NCBI GenBank assembly: GCA_032718565.1
Contig: JAVGVS010000411.1
Location: 154,246-218,245, forward strand
Reading direction: 5' to 3'
Length of the DNA stretch: 64,000 nucleotides
Origin: Distichodus sexfasciatus
Taxonomy: Eukaryota; Chordata; Actinopteri; Characiformes; Distichodontidae
Positions within the stretch are counted from its first letter, which is position 1; each line of letters starts with the position of its first letter. This document shows, piece after piece, positions 11,900 to 23,583 of the stretch. The position numbers were made by a program, and so were the translations under genes. The notes under the pieces were generated by a model that was not told the origin of the DNA, made no database searches, and saw nothing but the letters and a program-made list of their open reading frames with translations.

Positions 11900-12354
11900 T
11901 ACTAATGCAAGAAGCAGCTGAAATTCTGGTACATCGATCATTCTGACAGCCGGTTACTATGGTAGCATTTGCCTTGCATTATTTTTATAGCAACGGCGAT
12001 CAAAGGGCCCTAACCTTTACGCAGGTCAACAGCTGGAGCAGCTCATCGCTGAAGAATGAGTAGCTGACGAGCATCAAGATGACACACACCTGAGACACAT
12101 CTTTTAAATTTAATGAACGTCCTTAAAGCTTTCTAGTGAAATAAATTAGAACCAAAAAATGCAAAGGTACTGAGACAGCACCACCATCCCAAAATGCAAT
12201 TGGACACTTAATCTTGGGATTATGACATTTGAGAATTACGAGAAAATCTCATAAATTAGGATAAAAGATCTCCTAATGTTTTTTTTTATAATTAGAAGAT
12301 CTTTTCTTGTAGTTACATAATAGCATGTCATGATTACAAGATATGAAGTCCAGG
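11900..12354. other. Intronic sequence, nothing recognised
   Basis: AT-rich sequence without a supportable feature, between two repeat copies. Confidence 0.45.
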
Positions 12355-12500
12355 ACTGGTAAAGGTACCGCTGAGGTACTCATGAGCAAGGTACCGTCCC
12401 CAAACACTGTTCCTAGAGGACCACCAAAAAAAAAGAAGCTGTCCACTGCTGCTTAACGGTTGGGTCAGATGCAGAGGCCACATTGGTGAACACACACATA
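12355..12500 (+). mobile_element. SINE (family B) fragment, plus strand
   Basis: 'ccaggactggtaaaggtacc', 'gctgaggtactcatgagcaa' and 'gttgggtcagatgcagaggc' match the family B body. A poly(A) run interrupts it at 12,424. Confidence 0.7.
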
Positions 12501-12845
12501 CCAGCACATTGAATCTTGTACCATTTTATTAGCCGTACAAACCTGTTTTTTACTGGATAGACTCCAGACCATGCTTTTAGAAATAAAAGAACTGATAACC
12601 CAAACACACTGTACCTCTTATGAAAACATTATGCAGCTCGGTTTGTGTGTGTGTACATGTGATAAATTAAGGCTATGACAGTAGTGCCAGGTTTAATTAA
12701 AAAAAGTGTAGCCTTGGACTCCTGACTTAACACAATCTCGTCTAAACTAAGGGTCCATTATCGGCCGGGTCGGTTTTATCATCACCAATTTGGGTCTGCT
12801 TGAGGACGGCACCTCGCTCATGAGTACCTCATTCCTCATACCTCA

Positions 12846-12998
12846 TGGGTGTTAGTGGTCTAGTGGTAGGACACTCGCCTTTCGACCGAGAGGTTGTGGG
12901 TTCGAGTCCGCCCACTGACACTACCAACATTGGGTCCCTGAGCAAAACCCTTAACCTTAAGTTGCTCTCAGGGGATCTGTCCATGAAATTGTAAATGT
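12846..12998 (+). mobile_element. tRNA-derived SINE (family A), plus strand
   Basis: Box A-like tggtctagtggtagg and box B-like ggttcgagtcc, then 'cattgggtccctgagcaaaa' and 'aagttgctctcagggg'. It is close to the copy at 3,205. Decay and the SINE body rule out a functional tRNA. Confidence 0.82.
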
Positions 12999-13064
12999 CA
13001 TTCATGTTTTACTGTAATAATGCCATAGCTAAGCTTAACAATAGCAAACTAAGGTAAATATATA

Positions 13065-13624
13065 CAGTACTGTGCAAAGGTTTTAGGCAGGTGTGAAAAA
13101 ATGTTGTAAACAAAGAATGCTTTTAGAAATATAAATAATGATCGTTTATTTTTATCAATTTACAAAATGCAAAATGAGTGAACAAAAGAAAAATCTAAAT
13201 CAAATCAATATTTGCTGTTACTACCTTTTGCCTTCAAACCAGCATCAATTCTTATAGGTACACTTGCACAAAGTCAGGGATTTTGTAGGATTATAGCCAT
13301 TATATTATTTTGTAGGATTATAGTCATTATATTATTTTGTAGGATTATAGGATTATAGATCTGTGGTTAGTTCTCCAAGATGTTTGGAACAACGTACCAG
13401 CCGAGTTCCTTCAAAAGCTGTGTGCAAGTGTACCTAGAAGAATTGATGCTGTTTTGAAGGCAAAGGGTGGTCACACCAAATATTGATTTGATTTAGATTT
13501 CTCTTTTGTTCATTCACTGCATTTTGTTGATTGATGAAAAGAAATGATTAACAGTTCCATTTTTGAAAGCATTCTTTGATTACAGCATTTTTTCACACCT
13601 GCCTAAAGCTTTTGCACAGTATTG
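13065..13624 (+). mobile_element. Tc1/mariner-derived foldback element, 560 bp
   Basis: It is flanked by TA (13,063-13,064 and 13,625-13,626). It starts cagtactgtgcaaaggtttt and ends with the inverted aaagcttttgcacagtattg. 13,390-13,480 codes the last part of a Tc1-type transposase (DVWNNVPAEFLQKLCASVPR, then RIDAVLKAKGGHTKY and stop). The left arm is an inverted copy of the same 3' end, including the C-terminal codons. No catalytic domain remains. An internal 31-bp tandem repeat lies at 13,292-13,355. Confidence 0.92.
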
Positions 13625-14819
13625 TAGTTTCTTTAATGACTCATTCACGGGTGAGACACAGAAATATCCCCGTATAATCAAAAATGCCATGCCTTCCTGA
13701 TATCAAGGATGATTATGCCAGTTAAATCTTTATAGACACATATCACTATGGTTTAAACTGGGATTTCAGCGGTGCTCCCACATTCATGGTGTTTCAGTCG
13801 CTTATATGCATGAGGGTAACAATATAACACTTCAATAAATTTAAAACCTAATGTTAAAACCGAATGTCCTAATGTTTTCTTTTTGTAAATGTATTGGACA
13901 AGGTCATATGCTTATTGTACAGGTAGAACATTCTGTATCACCTCACAAGGTGAGACATGGTGTCAAACTGTGTAAAGCACAAGTTGGTGAGTTTAACTTC
14001 TGAGATTTTAAGGCGTCATAAACGGGTCTGTAAACGGGTAAAAAAGTTTGTGCCAAGCTGTCATAAGTCAGAGGTTACATCTGAAGAAAACAAGGACACT
14101 TAAGCACAGCCTTGGCATAAGTGTTGGTAATACAGAACAACATTAAAGACGCTATCATTTGCAGAACCGCAATTTGACCAAATAACAAATTTCTTGCCAT
14201 TTAAACGACAAATTGCTTTGTAACCCAGGCTACCGAAGCTGAGACAAAACATTAAGGCATATTTCATATTCAAGGAGGTTTTTGTCATAACGTCATGAAA
14301 CAGCAGATTAACATCACAAGCACAGAGCACAAACGCCAACAATTCCCAATGTTCACGATAAGACTCCGGTACCGGAAGCGGCGAGACTAAACAACGGGGC
14401 TGCTTCAGGTGGAGGACAGTAATGACAGAACGCTTTGGTCAGCATGAGGCCATCTCAACCGGTGACAAGACAACTCAAGTCTGAAGGAGCCGAGGAAATG
14501 AGAGCCATTACACAGCACTGAAGCATGGAGAGTTTTCCTGCCATATAGCACGACGCACCGACAGCACTTCGTTGTATGATGACGTTACAATTGTGTTTGA
14601 TATTCCATAAGATGTGGATAAAAGCGCAAATGTCGCAAAATGTAAACGTAAAAATTTTAATATGGTTCAATTCAATTCATTCAAAAATCAGGGCACATTT
14701 ATAGGGTTGAAAATGTTATGCATTAAGCCATCAAATGACTGAAAAATTTTATGACGGAAGTTTACATGGGTGCCTCAGGCACAGATGAATATATTTATAT
14801 TCTGGTTTGTACTATTCCG
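13625..14819. other. Intronic single-copy sequence
   Basis: No repeat match or coding signature was recognised. Small frames at 14,100-14,342 and 14,455-14,670 are probably chance. Confidence 0.45.
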
Positions 14820-15205
14820 AGGTGCGTTTCCCAAAAGCATAGTTGCTAATGTATTGCTAACTATGTTAGTTGCTAATGTAGAATGTGTTAGTTGCTAATG
14901 TTAGTTGCTAATGTAGAATGTGTTAGTTGCTAATGTTAGTTGCTAATGTACACTATGCTAGTTACTAAGGTTAGTTGCTAATGTACACTATTTTAATTGG
15001 TTGTACAATGTGTTAGTTGCTAATGTATACTATTTTAGTTGCTAATGTACACTGTGTTAGTTGCTAACGTACACTGTTTTAGTTGCTAATGTATAATATT
15101 TTAGTTGCTAATGTATAATATGTTAGTTGCTAATGTACAATGTGTTAGTTGCTAATGTATAATATGTTAGTTGCTAATGTACAATGTGTTAGTTGCTAAT
15201 GTTGC
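14820..15205. repeat. 22-bp minisatellite array, shorter and more degenerate
   Basis: Units of the type TGTACACTATGTTAGTTGC-TAA, with frequent tgtacaatgtgttag and tgtatactattttag variants and some shortened units. It begins directly after 'ggtgcgtttcccaaaagcat', the start of a common fish MITE that contains 'agttgctaactatgttag', so the array may have grown out of such an element. Same unit and strand as 31,138-32,440. Confidence 0.9.
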
Positions 15206-15562
15206 TTGTTCTGCTCTCTGTCATATCAATATGTAGGAATTAGCACGGATGTCAAACAATAAACCAGATGTTGAAAATACTCCAGTTCCACACCTTTGAC
15301 TGTTTCATCAAGATCCAAAAAACAAACATTTAGACCAATTACGATTAATTACAGTGATTGATGCAATACATTTTTATTTATTTTTTGCTCTAAAATTAAT
15401 AAAATTTCTAAAAACATTTTTATCCCTTAACTCAATTTTAACAGATCTAGCAGTAAGAGCAAAGAAGGCCAGAATAGTGAGACTGAAAGATGAAAAATTT
15501 CTCTCTCTCTCTTGCCAATACGAGCACAGCAGGAGCTAAGCAGCAGCTTCAAGAACATCAAC
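15206..15562. other. Intronic sequence, nothing recognised
   Basis: AT-rich sequence between the minisatellite and the GA run, with no supportable feature. Confidence 0.5.
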
Positions 15563-15576
15563 GAGAGAGAGAGAGA

Positions 15577-15611
<35 letters not shown>
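15563..15611. repeat. (GA)n microsatellite
   Basis: About 24 GA units with one gg interruption. Confidence 0.97.
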
Positions 15612-15613
<2 letters not shown>

Positions 15614-15872
15614 ATATTTCTACCATATAACATTTCTCAGTGTCTAAACGAATCCTTTCTCCACCACTGTTTTACATTATAAAATCCTCTCTGCCCTGCA
15701 ACAGATCCATCTCTCTGCCTAATTACTCACTGTATTCCAAAACAGTGAATATATTATTTATATATATTTCTGTTCATTTTTAAAATTCAAGAGGCTTAAG
15801 TTATTGAAATTATTTTATTCACCTTCTATTAGGTCTTCCCTAATATCTCATCTTTTAAATCTAGTCTTGCCG

Positions 15873-16045
15873 GGGTTGTAGCTTAACAGCTCTCTACGCA
15901 CTAGGCAGTGCACATGGAGTGTCCCACGCGCCCTATTTGACTTCATACACCACATAGCACAGGAATTGACTTTTTCTTAAAATGTTGTGCACTATTCTGG
16001 AGGTGCTCCACCCTCGCTCCACTCTGCTTTCATGCTCGCCTGACT
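15873..16045. repeat. Dispersed repeat, inverted relative to 38,070-38,250
   Basis: 'gctctctacgcactaggcag', 'cacgcgccctatttgac' and 'ttgtgcact' are the reverse complement of segments at 38,110-38,230. Confidence 0.6.
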
Positions 16046-16558
16046 TGGTTCTGTGTCAGAGCTGTGGCGCTATGGAACTTTGGTGAGCAAAATATCTTGT
16101 CTTTACGCGCGCACCTCTGCCTTCCTCATTGGACAGCATCGGTATACGACAGATATAAGCATGAAAAATATAGGATATCGGCATCGGCCAATAACTCCCA
16201 CATCGTGCATCCGTAGTTAACTTCAACACTTGAGATTTCATCATGAAGCCTGAATCACACCACAAACTTGGCCCCATATGCCATCATCCTAAAAAAGCAC
16301 AATGCTAATTATTTTGATCTGCAATCGTGTTTATAGTGCACTCAGCTGAAATTTCTCTGATTTGATAGAGCGATAATGCGCTTTGCCTAAAAAGGCAGAA
16401 AGAATTAGTGAGCAGTTAATTGAGAGTTTGAATGGGCATCACACAGCACAGCAATTAGACACACAGAACCATTACGGACTAATCACTCGGCTTTAAGGGC
16501 TCTGCCAGTCAGTGCGTGTGTCTGTGAGTGTGAGCGTGTGTGGACGAGGGGTTAGAAG

Positions 16559-16747
16559 GTGTGTGTGTGTGTGTGTGTCTCCTCTCTGGCAATTCTATTC
16601 CACAAGCTAATATGGCAGCTAATGAGAGAGCATTACTGCCGGCCGGAAATAGAGCAGAAGCCCTTATGGACACAGCACTCTGCCTCCACTCACACTAATA
16701 TACGCTGTGTGATCTCTTCAGTCAAGACACAAGGCTCAAGTCACTAC

Positions 16748-16787
<40 letters not shown>

Positions 16788-16822
16788 AACTTGGTGGGAA
16801 ATTACAAAACTGTGTGTGAAAA

Positions 16823-16871
<49 letters not shown>

Positions 16872-16985
16872 TTACACAAATAGTGCATATATAGTAAAGT
16901 ATACAGTATGTATATAGTATGACAGAAAAAATGTCAGAGTGAAAGAGAGAGTGAGACAGATATAGATAGACAGATATATAGATAT

Positions 16986-17054
<69 letters not shown>

Positions 17055-17074
17055 CAGACAGATAGATAGAATCA

Positions 17075-17128
<54 letters not shown>

Positions 17129-17257
17129 AAAGTCAGTCAGTGGGTGAGAAGCTAGATGGATGGATGGATGCGTGCATAAATGGATGGATTGATAGGTAGG
17201 TAAGTAGGTGAACAGACAGACAGACAGGCAGACAGGCAGACAGACAGACAGACAGAC

Positions 17258-17300
<43 letters not shown>

Positions 17301-17469
17301 ATCTGTGTGTGTGTGTGAGAGAGAGAGAAAAGAAAGAGAGTCAGTCAGTGGGTGAGAAGCTAGATGGATGGATGAATGGATGCGTGGATAAATGGATGGA
17401 TGGATTGATAGGTAGGCAAGTAGGTGGACAGACAGACAGTCAGACAGACAGATAGATGGCTAGATAGAC

Positions 17470-17520
<51 letters not shown>

Positions 17521-17557
17521 CAGATAGACAGATAGACAGATAGATAGACAGACAGAC

Positions 17558-17600
<43 letters not shown>

Positions 17601-17625
17601 CAGATAGATAGATAGATAGATAGAC

Positions 17626-17697
<72 letters not shown>

Positions 17698-17824
17698 GAG
17701 AGTCAGAAAAGAGAGTGAGTGAGTTAGTCAGGGAGAGGGAGAGAGAGTGTTTCCCAAATTTCTTAACTTGGTGGGAAATGAGAGAAGTTAATGAGTCCGT
17801 CCGTCCGTCATTAAGAGAGAGAAT

Positions 17825-17856
<32 letters not shown>

Positions 17857-18045
17857 AGCGCCTTACATTACCCTATTTGCTCACTCTGTGGGAAATGAGA
17901 TGGTGAGAGTATGTAGTATGTGGGCATGTGTGAGCGAGTGAGAAAGTGAGTGTATGCGCTTGTGAGAGAGAGAGAGCGAGGGAGGGAGAGTGGGTGAGAA
18001 AGAGAAAAAGGGAAAAAGTGAGAGAGAGAGAGAGAGAGAATGAGG
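16559..18045. repeat. Microsatellite cluster: GT, GA, AC, GATA/GACA
   Basis: GT at 16,559-16,579, GA at 16,749-16,784, AC at 16,827-16,869, then GATA/GACA arrays, then GA/GAGT to 18,045. A roughly 208-bp higher-order unit is duplicated: 'tcagtcagtgggtgagaagc' begins at 17,133 and 17,341. The phrase 'acttggtgggaaat' recurs near 16,788 and 17,766, with a shorter 'gtgggaaatgaga' near 17,887. Confidence 0.93.
16957..17697. repeat. GATA/GACA (Bkm-type) arrays
   Basis: Three blocks of tandem GATA with GACA segments lie at 16,957-17,070, 17,212-17,300 and 17,428-17,697. The last is the longest and alternates GATA and GACA runs. Confidence 0.95.
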
Positions 18046-18059
18046 CACCTAGCACTAAT

Positions 18060-18950
18060 TATGGCACTTAATTAATTAGAGGACAATAACTGGCATTGCT
18101 CTTATATTAATAAATACTTTTGACGAATGATCGGAGGCTGAATCCGTCACATGGTTAGTGCTTTTCTCCGGAGACTCCAGTTGTCATGTTCCTCCTCTCT
18201 GAGGGCGCACAGCTCCTTCTGTAAGCCTTTTTATAAGTGCAAATTCAGGCTGTAATTATTCCATTCAGACTTTTCCTTTATCAGACAGGGCTAGTCGTTT
18301 TGGTTCAGCTTTCCTGTTACGGGTCTCAACCTGAAACCGTCATTAGCTCTCGTCGGCTCGTCTGCTTGTCAGCTCCGGACTAAAAACTGCTCGTCGCTCC
18401 TGCTGGAGCTGTTCAGAAAGACCATGGCAAAATGGGGCGAGGATAAAGGAAAAAGGGAGAGAAGCCCGCTTATTGTAGAGGGTTTTTCGGCAAAGAATTT
18501 CCTCTGTGCTAATATCTATACCTTGTCGTGAAGCTGGCTAGAGTTAGCATGCGTTAGCTCGCTAATACTAAACACTCTCATTCAAAACACCAAGTATCAG
18601 ACCACGTTCAACAACCCACTTACTCAGTTTTCACCATAGCTTTCTGATGTAAGATTTGTTTCTTAAAGGACTAAAGGACCGTAATTCATTTCCGCGTGTG
18701 GCCCAGGTGTTAGTGGAACATGTGGCCCATAACTGGGCCGGAACAACTTTGCTATGTGGGAAAATGTGCAGATAATGTCTGACGGTGGTTGAAAATGCTT
18801 TTAAATTTGCCATCTGTACTGTTGCTTTCCACCTTTTTGTGAGAATTAGAATTGTTTGTGAAAACACCTAGCATTCAAACTCCTAATTATTACAATGTTG
18901 GAATTGCATGTGAATCATGTATTTATTTCCCACAAGACTTAAACAGTGAA
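18060..18950. other. Intronic single-copy block
   Basis: It follows the microsatellite cluster. 18,060-18,310 includes 'cttaattaattagaggacaa', 'gcaaattcaggctgtaatta' and 'ccattcagac', with homeobox-type TAATTA sites, and has no repeat match elsewhere in the window. No exon. Confidence 0.45.
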
Positions 18951-19059
18951 CATTCTAGAACACGGATGTAATTTAAGATGTGCTGGACAGATGAGATCAT
19001 TACCATCCTGTGATAATCTGCATTAAAGTAGACCGGAATGAGATGTAATCCTTTTAAAA

Positions 19060-19530
19060 GGTCACACACACACAGACACACACAGTCTTGTATTACTATC
19101 TTTGTGAGGTCCTTCCATAGACCAGCGTTTCCCAATCCCGGTCCTCGCAGAACACCACTCTGCACAGATTCGAGTTTCCCGACCCACAGTACAGCTGATG
19201 CTACTGATTAGCTAATTAGCAACGTAGGATCCGCGTGCGGCGGTGCAGGAAATACCGAATCTGCGCAGAGCGATGTTCCGCGAGGACCGGGATTGGGAAA
19301 CGCTGCCATAGACTCCCATAATGACTAAAGTACATAATTTTACACCTACACCCAATCCTAAACCTAACCTAACCTAAACCTAGTTTCTCAAATAAAACAA
19401 GCACATTTTCTATAAAGTCATTTTTCCTCATGGGGACCTCTCAAAAAAATCCAAAAAAAACGATAAAAGTGATTTTAGGGGACAAAAGGTCCCCACAATG
19501 CGATAAATACATGGCCACACACACACACAG
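19060..19530 (+). repeat. 'gaggtccttcca' repeat, split by a MITE
   Basis: It begins with (AC)n, 'ttgtattactatctttgtga', then 'ggtccttccatagac'. After the MITE come 'tcccataatgact', telomere-like 'cctaacctaacctaaaccta', 'tcatggggacctctc' and 'aggtccccacaatgcg', ending in (AC)n. The same order occurs at 7,500-7,790, and in part at 40,930. Confidence 0.7.
19123..19305. mobile_element. hAT-type MITE, 183 bp, intact
   Basis: The terminal inverted repeats are perfect over 26 bp (cagcgtttcccaatcccggt and six more). The flanking 8-mers are identical (ccatagac at 19,115-19,122 and 19,306-19,313). Removing the insert restores the host repeat. The ends and duplication fit hAT. Confidence 0.95.
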
Positions 19531-19845
19531 TAACTTCATGCACCCAAATGACTTTCCTGATCTAACTGACTGACTTTTTAGACAACAGAGTGACAAACAG
19601 CTTCAACTTAATGAGACAACATCAGCATCATCTCTACAGAACTGATAAAAGAATTAAATAAAAAAGTTCTCAATATTATAAGTAGCTTACTTTTTAAAAA
19701 AAATTAAGAAACCTGTCAGTGCCAAATGTTGCTTAAACTCGCTACTACACTGGTTAGCTTGATGGGAAAACAAACTTCAAGCGTTCTAGGCTTGCGTATC
19801 CATAACCTGTTTCAGAAACTGCGCTCATAATCAAATACTGTACAG

Positions 19846-20010
19846 TGTTGGGGAAACTACTTTTAAACAACAGTGTTATCAAGCTGCAAGCTACTTAAAG
19901 TTAACACTGCTAAGCTACAGCCAAGCTACTGTTTTAATGTAGTAGTTAGCGGCGCTACAAGCTACAGAGAATAAAATTAGCTAACTACGTCCTAGTTATT
20001 CATATTTAAC
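19846..20010. repeat. Dispersed repeat (family K)
   Basis: It starts 'acagtgttggggaaactact' and continues 'aagctacagccaagctactg', matching 470-485 and, inverted, 9,600-9,660. The 'cagtgttgggga' start is the usual end of an abundant fish repeat and is mirrored at 52,575. Confidence 0.6.
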
Positions 20011-21137
20011 CAGTTTTTTCAGAGAGAGAAAAATAGTATGTCACTCCTCAAAATTGACTGTGTGCTATTGTGTAAATCACAAAACCTTACTAAACATACA
20101 GACTCTTAATTCTAAAGGCTAACCTCCCTTTAATGACGCTAATCGCTAAAAACAAGTCGGAAGTCAGTTGTCAAGCAGCAGGAATCTTTGCTTTAATTTA
20201 ATCCTGGTTGCTTTGAGGGATTTTTCCTTAACCTAGTTCATCAACTTTTACTCATCTCCTCCTCATCCTTGTCACATGGCGCCTACAAATCTAACAGCAG
20301 CTGAATTAGCAATAAAAACGTGACTAGCCACACGTACCAGCCCAAAATCCTGACTGGGATCCAGTTGGCGGAATCTGGTTAACCGCCCTCTTTTTTGGCC
20401 AGTTCTTTTCTTTTCTTGTTATTTCTACTGCTCGTCACGTTTTTTTCTCCCCTCGCCTGTCAGCTGTGTCATGCTAGCAAGTGGAGATTAGCAGAGCATC
20501 TGGGTAAAGACAATGCCAGCTACGAGATGAAAGAAGAGTGGACGTGTCGGATTCTCACATGACTAATGCCGTTTTAAAGGCTTCCATGACACCCCTTTGC
20601 ACAAACACAAGCGGAATAAGCAATAAAACGCTAATTTTAACTAATGTAATACAGCCAGAGAGGATTTGTGCTGAGCCTTGCCAAAACATTGCAAAATTCA
20701 TAAGCTAAAAGTAAAGAGAGGTTGTTGGTTTTTTTTTGCAGGAATTATTCAAATAGCGTTACATAATCACAGCACACAGAGAATGGAATCACCCACGTCT
20801 CGATTAAATTATGCTTCATCATGGCTGACACCCTCATGAAAGTCATTATTCCTTTGTTGTCCATTAGCAGTGGTGGGAAATGTACTGCACATTCACATTT
20901 ATGTTCTTCTACAGCAGTGAAAAGGTATTTGACTTGTTTACTAGTCAGCATGGTACCAGCCTTCACTTACCCTGTGGCAATGTTAGAGTCGGAGAATTCA
21001 GAAACATCAGACAATCAGATCGATGTAGGTGAGGAAGTGGATTTCAACCGATGAATATTTGGAGATCCATTATTTATTCATTCAGTGTCAGAAACCCATG
21101 GTCGGTGACCCAGAAAATGAGAAGTCTGAGCAGTGAT
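20011..21137. other. Intronic sequence, largely single copy
   Basis: No tandem repeat or coding signature. Short frames at 20,745-21,054 on both strands resemble no known protein. Confidence 0.45.
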
Positions 21138-21245
21138 GAGTGATGGGCGATGAGTACCTCAGTGGTACCTTTACTGGATCAGGACTTGGACCTGCGACCT
21201 TTCGATCATTGGGCCAACTCCCTAGGCTAACTGTTACGTTACCAT
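21138..21245 (-). mobile_element. tRNA-derived SINE (family B) 5' part, minus strand
   Basis: In reverse complement it has a tRNA-like head ('gtaacgtaacagttagccta', box B-like aggtccaagtcctg) and the start of the body ('aaaggtaccactgaggtact'). The 3' half is missing. Confidence 0.65.
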
Positions 21246-21299
21246 GTGTGGGTTAGGGTTAGCATGGCATATTAGGGAGTAGCTAATTAAAATTAGTGA

Positions 21300-21790
21300 C
21301 GCTACTAACTGAACTTAAGCTTGTCACTAGTAAAGCTACTTTAAAACGCTAGTAGCTCTGGAATTCTTGTGGCAAAATAAACCTTTATTTATCTCTCTTT
21401 ATAAAGATGTGTATTTTAAAGCAGCAGGTGTTTCTGATTGGTGTTCAACTGACAGATAGGCTAACGTGGCTCATTGCATCACAGCGCGTTCTTGACAGCT
21501 GCAAGATGGCGTCAGCAGGAATCCGTCAGCGTATTTATAAAAATGTATGACAGTTCCACTTTTGACTAACTTACACAAACTTATCCAAACCTGCTCTACC
21601 TCCAAAATGACACTGAAACCTTACTGAGATTTGACATAACATCGGAAAAATTAAGCATTACTGGACTAAATAGTTTTAATGTAATAGCTGCTGTTTCTTC
21701 TATAGCTTGTAGTGTAGTCTACTATGATACAACAGTCGCATGGATGGAGCTTAGCTACTTTAACTCCGAAGTATTCATAACGTGATCAGC
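21300..21790. repeat. Dispersed repeat (family G/K)
   Basis: 'tttctgattggtgttcaact' and 'agctgcaagatggcgtcagc' parallel 51,264-51,345. 'agcttagctactttaactcc' and 'tagcttgtagtgtag' match the K part at 9,600-9,690. Confidence 0.55.
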
Positions 21791-22329
21791 TCAGAGGTTT
21801 TACCATCAAAAGAAGGATCAAACTCCACAAGCTGCCCTCTTCACACATACAGTAGGAGGACACACTCACACACACAACACTCCAGAGATCGCAACATGCC
21901 TCAAATATGACTCATCCAGGACTGGTGCGACTGCAAGTCTTCATCTGTCGTCATCACCCTTAGCATCATCACCATCACCACGGTCACCGCTAACGGTGAC
22001 GCACTTGATCGCCGAGTTCCCGGACTCTCACTGCTTCCGATGGAATAAAAAGCGCAGTGCCACTTTTTTTTCCCCAAGTTGGAACACATATATCCAAAAA
22101 TGAGCTGACTGGAGGTGACCGTTGGCTGGAGTGAAGCTTCACCTCTTCAACTCCGGTTCCGAGCCAAACAGCGGCGAATCGCAGAGTTATGAAATGAGTT
22201 ACGACTTATTCTCACTGGGTAATATGATGTAATATGCTGGCCATAAAAAGTACTGATGTATTCTGAAATAATTAACTAAAAATAACTTGTATTTCTTGGC
22301 CAATAAGGAAAGCAAAAACAGAACATGAC

Positions 22330-22665
22330 AGGGCTGGGCAATTAACGGAAAATTAATTGAAACCGACCACTAACTCATACAATTTTGTCTCTGACGATAA
22401 TTCAGATACTAAAAAAAAGATTAAGTTCATATTTTGGAAAATTCTGTTAATTCTGTAATTCAGTTTTCCCAGTGTGTTCATATACTGTCCCTTTAAAAAT
22501 ATCCCAGCTTTGATAGTTGATCATATTTACAGTTTAAACCTTTTCAGTGAACTACGAGGGTAAAAATCAAAGCAAAAAACACAAAAATCATTAATCATAA
22601 TCAAATTTAAATGAAAACTTAATAATCATGGTATTGATTCGAGGTCATATCGCTGAAACCCTAGA
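22330..22665. repeat. Probable hAT-like MITE
   Basis: The left end cagggctgggcaattaacgg and the right end, reverse-complemented ctagggtttcagcgatatga, are weakly inverted. The interior has 'aatcattaatcataatcaaa', shared in type with the 38,555 family. No convincing duplication was seen. Confidence 0.5.
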
Positions 22666-23539
22666 AGCCGATATTTAAAAACTCACAAACAGCTAACAGC
22701 CCCGTGTAGGACCCGCTATTATTTATGCATAAAATACTGTCTGTTTTGACAACAAATGAGAGTTCAGATTCAGAAATATGTCTGCGATTACAAAATCGAA
22801 ACCTCGAAAATGCGCTTTTAAAAACATAATTACGAAGTCATTTCTCAGCTATAACTGAGCTGTTACTGATTTATTTTTGGCAAAGCCAGTTCTGATGAAA
22901 ACATTTTAACATTCTTTAAACCTTAATGAATATTTTGTCTCACACTCCAATATCAGTACTGCCAAGGCTCGGGGTCTCATTTTACAGTTTCGGGAGGAAG
23001 AATGTCTAATTACACTGAAAGAACTAGAAGAAATACGTGTGAGGCATTTTATTAGTCTTCTCGCATATCAAATATTTGTTGTTTGGTGTTTACAGTCTCT
23101 GCATCACTCCCTTTGGAAAAGCAACTGCTCTTTTCTGATTCTCCATCTGTCGTTCCATCGCCTTTCAACATTCATCTGTAGTATTGTTTTGTTCTCCACA
23201 GACTATACACATCTTAACAAAATTCCAAATATGTGCTTTTCACACTTCTGCATGTTCTTCAGAACCTACGCTAGATACAATCTTTAATGATACATTTAAG
23301 ATTCTTTGTCTTTGGCCACAGTTCACCTGGCCATTGGGATATTACAACTTCACACTGCACACTCATTTTTGTGGCATTAATAAAAGACAGAAGGCCTGAA
23401 ATATGGACTTGTTTAGACCTCACTGTTTCTTTATCACTTAGACGGCGCGTCCTTGTACAGGCGCGATGCCAACGGCAACCAACAACCCAAACAACAAGAC
23501 TGAGGAGGTGGAGGAGCAAGGCTGCTGGAAAAGAAACAG
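22666..23539. other. Intronic sequence, largely single copy
   Basis: 22,690-22,960 contains 'ctattatttatgcataaaat' (octamer-like atgcat/ttatgcat) and is free of recognised repeats. No exon was found. Confidence 0.4.
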
Positions 23540-23549
23540 AGAAGAAAGG

Positions 23550-23583
<34 letters not shown>

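Noticed and set aside
12846..12920. Possible tRNA gene (A and B boxes)
   Set aside because: The anticodon and acceptor arms do not fold properly, and the head is followed by a SINE body shared with 3,205 and 53,258. The same holds for 63,690-63,895.
19350..19385. Interstitial telomere repeat
   Set aside because: The 'cctaacctaaacc' stretch is short, imperfect and part of a dispersed repeat that has a similar stretch at 7,555.
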